Below, one piece after another: positions 1 through 6,534 of a stretch of 6,534 nucleotides of DNA. How positions within the stretch are numbered: the first letter of the stretch is position 1; each line of letters starts with the position of its first letter. The notes beneath the pieces were generated by a model. That model ran no database searches and was not told where the DNA came from. It saw only the letters and a list, made by a program, of their open reading frames with translations. Origin of the DNA: Rhodospirillaceae bacterium (GTDB lineage: Bacteria; Pseudomonadota; Alphaproteobacteria; Rhodospirillales; Magnetovibrionaceae); the NCBI GenBank assembly GCA_002401565.1, contig NVTL01000020.1, positions 33,045 through 39,578 on the forward strand, read 5' to 3'. Made by a program: the position numbers and the translations under genes.

Positions 1-182
1 GCACGTTCAAACGATCCCGGATGACTACCCCGCATCCCAGTTAGGCGTGGCGGATAATAGATTTCGCCTTTAATTTCGGCGGCGCGGGCGATTTTCATCA
101 AATCACCGCCAACCAAGAGCGCTCCGGTGCCAATCAAAGTTCCGTTTAAAAAGTCCCGTCTTGTCATCCGTTTATCTGTCAT
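1..182 (-). CDS. Tat-exported FAD-dependent oxidoreductase, spermidine dehydrogenase-like (N-terminus only, cut by window edge)
   Basis: Reading leftward from the ATG at 182-180, an open frame runs 60 codons to the window edge, so the gene is partial. Residues 7-13 read TRRDFLN, a twin-arginine motif, followed by a glycine/leucine-rich hydrophobic stretch (about 15-26) and Ala-Arg-Ala-Ala near 32-35 as a possible cleavage region. The segment after it, YYPPRLTGMRGSHPGSFE, matches from memory the N-terminus of bacterial spermidine dehydrogenase-like FAD oxidoreductases, which oxidise polyamines in the periplasm or membrane. A run of five G's just upstream (GGGGGCGACA-ATG) is a weak ribosome binding site for this start; an alternative ATG five codons in (167-165) would still keep the Tat motif. 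The FAD-binding fold lies outside the window, so the substrate is an inference. It is divergent from the lipoprotein gene. Confidence 0.6.
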   Translation of the reverse strand, partial: MTDKRMTRRDFLNGTLIGTGALLVGGDLMKIARAAEIKGEIYYPPRLTGMRGSHPGSFER

Positions 183-272
183 TGTCGCCCCCAAATACTT
201 CATGTTCTATTCAGCATAAATTCACTATATTTCAATTTATAAAATTTTCCAGCTTTGTAAGGCGTTCATGAC
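183..272. promoter_or_regulatory. AT-rich divergent intergenic region, probable promoters
   Basis: This 90-bp gap separates the divergent oxidoreductase and lipoprotein genes, so it should hold promoters for both. The stretch 216-247 is strongly AT-rich. It contains TATATT near 226-231 and TATAAA near 238-243 as possible -10 boxes for the plus strand, but no good -35 box at standard spacing, so I do not name one. TAAGG at 258-262 lies 10 nt before the lipoprotein ATG and is its likely ribosome binding site. An out-of-frame ATG at 268-270 lies just ahead of the true start. Confidence 0.35.
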
Positions 273-1667
273 ATGCTTCGGTGGTTCAAAATTCTTCCTC
301 TAGTGGCCTTAGGCGGCTGCCTGTCGCCGTCTTATCTGGATTCAAAAGATGGCACATCAAAGGACGGAACCAGCAATCCGTTTGGCGAAGTGAATTTCCA
401 TGTTTATGACGCCTATACGTCCAGCCCGCCCAATTGCGTGGCGATTTTACCGTTTACCCATGCCGACACTTTAAATTCAACAGATGCAGAACTGGTGCGC
501 AAAACCCTGTATGCTCACCTAGCCCCACAAGGCAAAAAAGACATCGAACTTCCGCGCATAGATTTTATTTTGAAAAATTTGCCCAAAACGGAACAAAAAA
601 ATTATCACCTAATTGGGCAAAGGCTAGGCTGTGAAGCCTTAATGACCGGCCACGTCAGCGAATACACATCCCAATATGTGGGCCTGTATTCCAAAGTTTC
701 TGCGGGGGCCGACCTGAAAATCATCCGCGCCAAAGACGGTGAACCCTTATGGCAAGGCAAACACATCGCCGCGTCCCATGGCGGATCGATTCCCTTGTCG
801 CCGATTGGACTGGCGGCCGGATTATTAGACGCCGCCCTGAACGTCGAAGAAGAACAGAGCTTTCGCATTGTTGATGATTTGGCCCGGCGTCTGGTGCTGA
901 CGATCCCTGACAATTCCATTGCGATATTCGAACAACCCCTGTCGTCATTAGAAATGGCAAACTTGAAAAAAACGCCCAAGCAACAATCCATCGATGATTT
1001 TTTGAACAGTGTTTCTCATGAACCTCAGCATCAACAAAAGGCCTCTTTAATCAAAGCCATCAATGACAATATTTTTCGTGGCAACGACTTAAAGCGTGTC
1101 TACGACACTTTGATAAAAGCCGCTCCGCATGATGCCCAGGCCAATGGCCTGTATGCACACTATTTGGTTCAGGCTGGTGATTATTTTCAAGCCGAAAATT
1201 ATGTTGATGCCAGCCTTGCCATCGATGGACAAAACGATGCTTTGTATTTTTTAAAGGGGCGCATTCAAATTAAGCTGAATGATCTGAGCGGTGCAGACAC
1301 ATCGATCTTGCTGGCCATCGCCCTCGACCCCACCAATACAAAATACTTAAATGGGCTGGGTTTTTTAAATTCCCTGCGCGGTCGTCATGGTCGAGCCCTG
1401 GCCGCCTATCAAATGGCCGTTGATTTGGACCCATCAAACGGATATGCGCTTTATAATATGGGGGTGACGTTTTACAATACCGATGACTTGCAATCGGCTT
1501 GGGACTATATTTCTTTGGCGTCCGATGCGTATCTTAAGGCCAAAGATTATGGACAAGTGGTAAAAGCTCTTGCCGATTTAAAAGAATTAAAGGCCCTTAA
1601 CGTGGTCACAAATGACAAAATTGAACAGCTGGAACAAGCTTTGTTGAACATCCAAAGGAACGGATAA
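273..1667 (+). CDS. TPR-containing lipoprotein with GNA1162/DUF799-like N-terminal domain
   Basis: The 464-residue product begins with a short lipoprotein signal (basic MLRWFK, hydrophobic core, lipobox LGGC with the lipidated Cys at 16). Leu at +2 gives no inner-membrane retention signal, so outer-membrane attachment is likely. A linker carries two SKDGT copies (24-33). Residues about 55-215 resemble the GNA1162/DUF799 lipoprotein fold by eye: VAILPF strand, DAELVRKTLYAHL helix, LGCEALMTGHV strand, then a DGEPLWQG hairpin and a Gly/Ala-rich segment (about 170-190). Residues about 289-424 form four TPR-like units of roughly 34 residues, with typical ALDPTN and DLDPSNGYALYNMG turns, suggesting a protein-interaction role in the periplasm. 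It is the first gene of a three-gene run. Its biological role is unknown to me; the TPR and lipobox calls are firm, the N-terminal family call is tentative. Confidence 0.8.
   Translation: MLRWFKILPLVALGGCLSPSYLDSKDGTSKDGTSNPFGEVNFHVYDAYTSSPPNCVAILPFTHADTLNSTDAELVRKTLYAHLAPQGKKDIELPRIDFILKNLPKTEQKNYHLIGQRLGCEALMTGHVSEYTSQYVGLYSKVSAGADLKIIRAKDGEPLWQGKHIAASHGGSIPLSPIGLAAGLLDAALNVEEEQSFRIVDDLARRLVLTIPDNSIAIFEQPLSSLEMANLKKTPKQQSIDDFLNSVSHEPQHQQKASLIKAINDNIFRGNDLKRVYDTLIKAAPHDAQANGLYAHYLVQAGDYFQAENYVDASLAIDGQNDALYFLKGRIQIKLNDLSGADTSILLAIALDPTNTKYLNGLGFLNSLRGRHGRALAAYQMAVDLDPSNGYALYNMGVTFYNTDDLQSAWDYISLASDAYLKAKDYGQVVKALADLKELKALNVVTNDKIEQLEQALLNIQRNG
342..371 (+). repeat. Imperfect 15-bp tandem duplication encoding SKDGT-SKDGT
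   Basis: Two adjacent 15-bp units (342-356 and 357-371) encode the same five residues in the linker after the lipidated cysteine. The units match at 11 of 15 bases by hand count, and all differences are synonymous. The duplication is therefore not recent, or the peptide is kept by selection. It most likely acts as a flexible hydrophilic spacer. Confidence 0.6.
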
Positions 1668-1671
1668 ACTG

Positions 1672-2412
1672 ATGAAAAAAGTATCGCTGATTATGATCAG
1701 CCTTTTTGTTCTCACCGGATTTAAGGCCTCATTGGCGCAAACCGAATACGGTCAAGGCAACCTTGTCGTTGCACCTTCGGTTGATGAAAAATACAAAAAA
1801 TATTTAAGCTTAGAAGAACCCTTGGCCTTTGCCATTTCAACAGATGGCAAATTCAGCAGTGGTTCTTTTTGCCAGCAACCGGGAACCTGCAAAGACATCA
1901 ACGGCCCCAAGATCGCCCTTGCGCGCTGCAATGCAACATCCACAAACGGTGCCCCTTGCAAATTGTTCGCCATCGAACGCGATGTGATTTGGTATGGCCG
2001 CATCAGTTTAAAAAGCGACGTGGGAACGGGGCCAATTCATTTGGCCGTGGCGGTCGAAGAAAAGTTTCAAAAGTATTTAGGCTTAGACGAGCCCTTGGCC
2101 TTTGCCGTATCCACCGATGGACAAAGGTCCAGCGGATCATTCTGCCAACAGTCAGGAACATGCGAAGACGTTGACGGTCCGGACTTGGCGTTGGAACGTT
2201 GTCACGCCACGGGTGGGCCCAAAGCCCAACCCTGTAAAATCTTTGCCATTGGGAAAGACATTGTTTGGGATGGCGCTGTGACGTTGGCTGAACCAAAACT
2301 TTCACAGCCCCCTACTCAGCCAAAAGCCTCAACACCAACCCGCGTCCGCTCCTCAAAAGCGTTCCGCGACCTAGAAGAAGACATCCGCCGGTCTCAGCCT
2401 CCGGCTCAGTAA
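1672..2412 (+). CDS. Secreted protein with two tandem four-cysteine domains (function unknown)
   Basis: The 246-residue product has a clear Sec signal peptide (MKK, hydrophobic core, likely cleavage after ASLA at residue 22). The mature part is two copies of one domain, residues 37-113 and 128-205, about 60% identical by hand count. Each copy has EPLAFA(I/V)STDG, SSGSFCQQ.GTC, an RC, a PCK(L/I)FAI and a D(V/I)(I/V)W ending. Cysteines fall at 67, 73, 86, 96 and at 158, 164, 177, 188, which suggests two disulfides per domain in the periplasm. The tail (206-246) is Pro/Gln-rich then charged. The C..FAI...VVW pattern is loosely like small DUF4189-type periplasmic modules, but I cannot assign the family. 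AAAGGAA at 1654-1660 is the likely ribosome binding site, inside the end of the preceding gene; the gap to that gene is 4 bp, so co-transcription is likely. Confidence 0.8.
   Translation: MKKVSLIMISLFVLTGFKASLAQTEYGQGNLVVAPSVDEKYKKYLSLEEPLAFAISTDGKFSSGSFCQQPGTCKDINGPKIALARCNATSTNGAPCKLFAIERDVIWYGRISLKSDVGTGPIHLAVAVEEKFQKYLGLDEPLAFAVSTDGQRSSGSFCQQSGTCEDVDGPDLALERCHATGGPKAQPCKIFAIGKDIVWDGAVTLAEPKLSQPPTQPKASTPTRVRSSKAFRDLEEDIRRSQPPAQ
1780..2010 (+). repeat. First copy of the internally duplicated four-cysteine domain
   Basis: This segment encodes residues 37-113 of the secreted protein. It aligns with 2053-2286 at an offset of 273 bp (91 codons), with a single one-codon gap before the fourth cysteine. 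The stretch 1801-1833 matches 2074-2106 at 30 of 33 bases, including a 15-base exact match at 1819-1833. Confidence 0.85.
2053..2286 (+). repeat. Second copy of the internally duplicated four-cysteine domain
   Basis: This segment encodes residues 128-205. All four cysteines, the STDG, SSGSFCQQ and GTC motifs, and the closing tryptophan of the first copy are kept. It has one extra residue (Gln) between the third and fourth cysteines. The exact 15-base match to the first copy lies at 2092-2106. Confidence 0.85.
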
Positions 2413-2418
2413 AACATC

Positions 2419-3015
2419 ATGACCAAAACCGTTGGCATATTTGTATTTGATCAAATTGAGGTTCTGGACCTTGGTGGTCCGTTTGAGGTTTTTTCCGTTG
2501 CCAATCGCGTTGTCCAGCGTAGCGGAAAAGAAGCACCGTTTCAGGTGATCACCATAAGCTCCGCCGCTGAACAAATTACTGCGCGCGGTACTTATCAGTT
2601 TGTGCCTTCGCACACGTTCGCCAACGCCCCGTTTGTCGACATCATGATTATCCCCGGCGGCGTTGTGGATCAAGAATGCAAAAATCCGGACGTGGTAAAA
2701 TGGATCACCAAAACCAATGCCACAACAGAACTCACCGCATCGGTCTGCACCGGAGCCTTTCTGTTAGCCGAAGCTGGATTGTTGAACGGCCTGAACGTCA
2801 CCACCCATTGGGAAGACATTGACGATCTGGCACGCGACTACCCAGACCTCAACGTGGTGCGCAATCAGCCGTGGGTGGATGAAGGCAAGATTGTCACCTC
2901 GGCCGGAATTTCCGCCGGCATCAGCATGTCACTGCACCTGATCCAACGCTTAATCAGCAAAGACACAGCCATAACCGTCGCCCGGCAAATGGAATACGAC
3001 TGGCAAGGGAGCTAG
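2419..3015 (+). CDS. DJ-1/PfpI family protein, isocyanide hydratase-like
   Basis: The 198-residue product is a single class I glutamine amidotransferase-like (DJ-1/PfpI) domain with no signal peptide, so it is predicted cytoplasmic. The nucleophile-elbow cysteine is C110 in SVCTGAFLLAEAGLL, followed by the TTHWED motif (128-133). D17 in VLDLGGP sits where isocyanide hydratases carry their catalytic aspartate, and IIPGG (77-81) and TSAGISAGISMSLHLI (160-175) are typical of that subgroup and of the N-terminal domain of GATase1-AraC regulators. There is no C-terminal helix-turn-helix, and it is shorter than the Pseudomonas isocyanide hydratase I recall (about 228 residues). Substrate is therefore undetermined; an isonitrile, or a stress or deglycase-type role, are both possible. 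It starts 6 bp after the preceding stop with no clear ribosome binding site, which suggests translational coupling. A terminator follows directly. Confidence 0.85.
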   Translation: MTKTVGIFVFDQIEVLDLGGPFEVFSVANRVVQRSGKEAPFQVITISSAAEQITARGTYQFVPSHTFANAPFVDIMIIPGGVVDQECKNPDVVKWITKTNATTELTASVCTGAFLLAEAGLLNGLNVTTHWEDIDDLARDYPDLNVVRNQPWVDEGKIVTSAGISAGISMSLHLIQRLISKDTAITVARQMEYDWQGS

Positions 3016-3020
3016 AATAT

Positions 3021-3055
3021 AAAAAGGGCGGAACCTGTTGGCTCCGCCCTTTTTT
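3021..3055. terminator. Bidirectional intrinsic terminator between convergent operons
   Basis: The arm GGGCGGA (3026-3032) pairs perfectly with TCCGCCC (3043-3049) across a 10-nt loop. Within the loop CC (3034-3035) can also pair with GG (3040-3041). An A-run (3021-3025) precedes and a T-run (3050-3055) follows, so the RNA from either strand ends in a GC-rich stem plus U-tract. It lies 5 bp after the DJ-1-family stop and 22 bp beyond the ilvC stop, and so can end both operons. Confidence 0.92.
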
Positions 3056-3077
3056 ATTTCGTCGTTTAAAAAGAAGC

Positions 3078-4142
<1,065 letters not shown>

Positions 4143-4172
4143 ATTATTCTTAAAAATTCAAAATCAGTTTTT

Positions 4173-4724
4173 TTACTCGTCCAGACCTTTTGGTCCACGA
4201 GCAATCGCCACCACGCCCGTGCGGCACAAGTCCACAAGGCCTAATGGCTTCATCAATTCAATAAAGGCGTCAAGTTTGCAGGAGTTTCCGACAATTTCAA
4301 AAACAAAGCTTTCAAGGGTCGAGTCCACGGCTCGTGCGCGAAAGTTGTCGGCAATACGCAAAGATTCAACCCGTTTTTCACCCGTTGCAACCACTTTTAC
4401 CATGGCCAGTTCCCGTTCGACTGAGGGGCCTTCCATGGTCAAATCTGAAACGCTGTGAATAGGCACCAAGCGGTTCAGTTGGGCTTTGATTTGTTCGATA
4501 ATCATGCCGGTTCCAGAAGTCACAATGGTGATCCTCGACAAGCCCTGACGATGGCGCGTTTCGGCAACCGTCAGGCTTTCGATGTTGTAACCCCGACCCG
4601 TAAACAAGCCAACCACACGGGCCAAGGCACCCGGTTCGTTGTCCACCAAAACAGAAATGGTGTGCTTTTTATCCTCTTCGGTATAAGGGTTCTGAGCGTA
4701 TACGCCGTCACTTAAGTCTTTCAT
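4173..4724 (-). CDS. ilvN: Acetohydroxyacid synthase small (regulatory) subunit
   Basis: This subunit activates the IlvB catalytic subunit and gives valine feedback inhibition. The 183-residue product has an N-terminal ACT domain (about 20-95) with SVLVDNEPGALARVVGLF and GRGYNIESLTVA, then the C-terminal domain typical of small subunits (about 105-178: ELAMVKV, FRARAVD, LDAFIELM, RTGVVAIARG). N29 and G32 in DNEPGAL correspond to the E. coli IlvH positions (N11, G14) in the valine-binding loop, so valine sensitivity is expected. The start is the ATG at 4724-4722, with GGGAGGA upstream at good spacing. A 14-residue extension to 4766 would overlap ilvB and lacks family similarity. The gap to the ilvB stop is 13 bp, and the stop codon abuts the ribosome binding site (TAAGGGAGGA), implying coupled translation. 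The symbol ilvH is equally used for this family. Confidence 0.96.
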   Translation of the reverse strand: MKDLSDGVYAQNPYTEEDKKHTISVLVDNEPGALARVVGLFTGRGYNIESLTVAETRHRQGLSRITIVTSGTGMIIEQIKAQLNRLVPIHSVSDLTMEGPSVERELAMVKVVATGEKRVESLRIADNFRARAVDSTLESFVFEIVGNSCKLDAFIELMKPLGLVDLCRTGVVAIARGPKGLDE

Positions 4725-4737
4725 GTTCAGTCCTCCC

Positions 4738-6501
4738 TTAAACCAGAACCATGCCGTCTTCGGCAATGGCTCCTTCGGTTTTTACATCTGTACCAAAAAT
4801 CATTTCATTGTGGGCTGCACCTGATGGAATCATCGGATAGCAGTTTTCTTCTGGCGTTACGGCAACATCCAAAATGACCGAGTTATCGGTTTCAATCATT
4901 TCAATAATGGCCGCGTCCAAATCTGCAGGATCGGTCACGCGCATACCATGCAGGCCAAAGCTTTCGGCCAGCTTAATAAAGTCCGGCATGCCATCCATAT
5001 AGCTTTCGGAATAGCGTTTACCGTGCAGCAATTCCTGCCATTGACGCACCATGCCCATGTATTGGTTGTTCAAGATAAAGACTTTAACGGGCAAGCCGTA
5101 CTGGGCAATCGTGCCGAGCTCTTGGATGTTCATCAAGATCGAAGCTTCACCCGCAATATCAATCACCAACGCATCGGGATGTGCCACCTGTGCGCCCAAG
5201 GCTGCGGGCAAACCATAGCCCATGGTGCCCAGTCCACCGGACGTCATCCAATGATTGGGGCTTTCAAATTTCATGTGTTGAGCCGCCCACATTTGGTGCT
5301 GTCCAACTTCGGTGGTGATGTACACATCCTTGCGCTCTTGGGTTAATGCTTGCAAGCGTTGAACCGCCAGTTGTGGTTTAATGATTTTAGAATCTGGCTT
5401 ATAGGCCAAGCAATCTTTTGCACGCCACGTGGCAATTTGTTTCCACCACTTGGCCAGGCCTTTTTCGTCCACCTTGGCTTGGCTGGCTTTCCAGATTTTC
5501 AGCATGTCTTCCATCACGTGACCAACGTCACCAATGATGGGTAAATCGACCATGACACTTTTGTTGATGGAGCTTAAATCAATGTCGATATGAATTTTTT
5601 TCGAGTTGGGGCTGAACGCATCCAAACGTCCGGTGATGCGATCATCAAACCGCGCGCCAACACACAACATCACGTCACAATCATGCATGGCTAAATTGGC
5701 TTCATACGTGCCGTGCATGCCCAACATGCCCAAGAACTGATCATCTGATCCCGGATACGCGCCCAAACCCATCAGGGTCAAAGTGATCGGAAAACCCGTC
5801 ATTTGGGTGAACTGTGTCAGCAATTTACATGCCGCCGGGCCAGAGTTAATAACCCCGCCACCCGCATAAATAATCGGCTTTTTAGCATTTGCCAGCAACT
5901 TAACCGCTTCGGCAATGGCGGCTGTATCGCCCTTAACCTGAGGATTATAGCTTTTATGAGCAACTTTGGTGGGGGGGGCATAATCACCCATTTCCATCAA
6001 AATATCCTTGGGCAAATCGATAACCACCGGACCGGGACGGCCCGCTTGAGCCACATAAAAGGCTTCGTGCATGATGCGCGGCAGGTCTTTAATATCTTTG
6101 ACCAAATAATTGTGTTTGGTACACGGTCGCGTAATGCCCGTTGTGTCGGCTTCTTGGAACGCATCGTTGCCGATCAAATGGGTCGGAACCTGACCGCACA
6201 AACAGACCAAAGGAATGGAATCCAACATAGCATCCAACAATCCGGTCACCGCATTGGTCGCACCGGGACCAGATGTCACCAACGCGCAACCGACTTTTCC
6301 GGTCGAACGAGCATAACCTTCGGCAGCGTGCAAAGCGCCTCCTTCTTGACGAACCAATACGTGACGCAATTTATTTTGTTTGAAAATTTCGTCATAAATT
6401 GGAAGCACGGCACCACCGGGATAACCAAACACAACCTCAACATCTTGATCGTGCAAGGCTTTTAGGATGATTGCGGAGCCGTTTAATTGTTTTGTTGGCA
6501 T
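4738..6501 (-). CDS. ilvB: Acetohydroxyacid synthase large (catalytic) subunit
   Basis: This thiamine diphosphate (TPP) enzyme condenses two pyruvates, or pyruvate with 2-oxobutyrate, the first common step of valine, leucine and isoleucine synthesis. The 587-residue length is normal. The TPP N-terminal domain (about 1-170) has GYPGGAVLPIYD and the activating glutamate E53 in RQEGGALHAAEGYAR. The central domain (about 190-335) has YAGGGV and GARFDDR, and the C-terminal pyrimidine/diphosphate domain (about 370-560) has TSGGLGTMGYGLPAA, NNQYMGMVRQWQ and the metal-binding segment. That segment reads GEAS (451-454), where many relatives have GDGS or GDAS. GAGGA at 6510-6506 is a good ribosome binding site 4-5 nt before the ATG at 6501-6499. 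It is the first gene of ilvBNC; its promoter lies beyond the window. ilvI is a possible alternative symbol. Confidence 0.97.
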   Translation of the reverse strand: MPTKQLNGSAIILKALHDQDVEVVFGYPGGAVLPIYDEIFKQNKLRHVLVRQEGGALHAAEGYARSTGKVGCALVTSGPGATNAVTGLLDAMLDSIPLVCLCGQVPTHLIGNDAFQEADTTGITRPCTKHNYLVKDIKDLPRIMHEAFYVAQAGRPGPVVIDLPKDILMEMGDYAPPTKVAHKSYNPQVKGDTAAIAEAVKLLANAKKPIIYAGGGVINSGPAACKLLTQFTQMTGFPITLTLMGLGAYPGSDDQFLGMLGMHGTYEANLAMHDCDVMLCVGARFDDRITGRLDAFSPNSKKIHIDIDLSSINKSVMVDLPIIGDVGHVMEDMLKIWKASQAKVDEKGLAKWWKQIATWRAKDCLAYKPDSKIIKPQLAVQRLQALTQERKDVYITTEVGQHQMWAAQHMKFESPNHWMTSGGLGTMGYGLPAALGAQVAHPDALVIDIAGEASILMNIQELGTIAQYGLPVKVFILNNQYMGMVRQWQELLHGKRYSESYMDGMPDFIKLAESFGLHGMRVTDPADLDAAIIEMIETDNSVILDVAVTPEENCYPMIPSGAAHNEMIFGTDVKTEGAIAEDGMVLV

Positions 6502-6514
6502 AACGTCCTCAAGT

Positions 6515-6531
6515 GGTGTTTTTCGAACACC
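6515..6531. promoter_or_regulatory. Short hairpin in the ilvB 5' leader
   Basis: GGTGTT (6515-6520) pairs with AACACC (6526-6531) around 5 nt, 13 nt upstream of the ilvB start and just ahead of its ribosome binding site. No U-tract follows on the minus strand, so it is not an obvious terminator. The leader is cut by the window edge, so an attenuator or a leader peptide cannot be judged. Confidence 0.3.
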
Positions 6532-6534
6532 TTA

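Noticed and set aside
605..991. A 128-codon minus-strand frame inside the lipoprotein gene
   Set aside because: It is fully antisense to a gene with a clear lipobox and TPRs, and its translation is low-quality and Ser/Arg/Cys-rich with no motif.
2003..2673. Minus-strand frames of about 100 codons over the secreted-protein and DJ-1 genes
   Set aside because: They overlap well-supported genes on the other strand and show no domain or ribosome binding site.
4725..4766. A 14-residue N-terminal extension of IlvN into the ilvB 3' end
   Set aside because: The internal ATG at 4724 has a strong GGGAGGA site. The extension merely reads through the ilvB tail in another frame.
5803..6465. A 220-codon open frame on the plus strand, antisense to ilvB
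   Set aside because: It lies wholly within ilvB, whose protein is unmistakable. The antisense translation is rich in His, Gln, Arg and Asn with no recognisable domain, as expected of a shadow frame.

Overview
The window looks like chromosomal DNA of an alphaproteobacterium with intermediate GC content. The acetolactate synthase protein has the alphaproteobacterial style (MGMVRQWQELLHG, and GEAS in place of GDGS), and the ilvB-ilvN-ilvC order fits. A Rhodospirillales-like marine or freshwater lineage is my best guess, but genus cannot be read from the sequence.

Layout. (1) Positions 1-182, minus strand: the N-terminus of a Tat-exported oxidoreductase resembling spermidine dehydrogenase, cut by the window edge. 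(2) Positions 183-272: a 90-bp AT-rich gap between divergent genes, presumably holding promoters for both. (3) Positions 273-3015, plus strand: three closely packed genes with gaps of 4 and 6 bp. They encode a TPR lipoprotein, a secreted protein made of a duplicated four-cysteine domain, and a DJ-1/PfpI-superfamily protein related to isocyanide hydratase. (4) Positions 3021-3055: a strong hairpin flanked by an A-run and a T-run, placed to terminate transcription from both sides. (5) Positions 3078-6501, minus strand: ilvB-ilvN-ilvC, encoding acetohydroxyacid synthase large and small subunits and ketol-acid reductoisomerase.

How the genes work together. IlvB and IlvN form acetohydroxyacid synthase, which makes 2-acetolactate or 2-aceto-2-hydroxybutyrate. 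IlvC isomerises and reduces these to the dihydroxy acids, so the minus-strand operon covers the first two common steps of valine, leucine and isoleucine synthesis. The ilvB stop codon abuts the ilvN ribosome binding site. A hairpin lies between ilvN and ilvC. The ilvN and ilvC starts given here are internal to the longest open frames, because ribosome binding sites and family lengths support them.

The plus-strand trio is the least understood part. Two members are predicted to be exported (a lipoprotein and a soluble secreted protein) and the third is predicted cytoplasmic. I see no phage, IS element, CRISPR, tRNA or rRNA. The most novel items are the duplicated four-cysteine secreted protein and its lipoprotein partner. 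I do not see convincing evidence of a dramatic new system.
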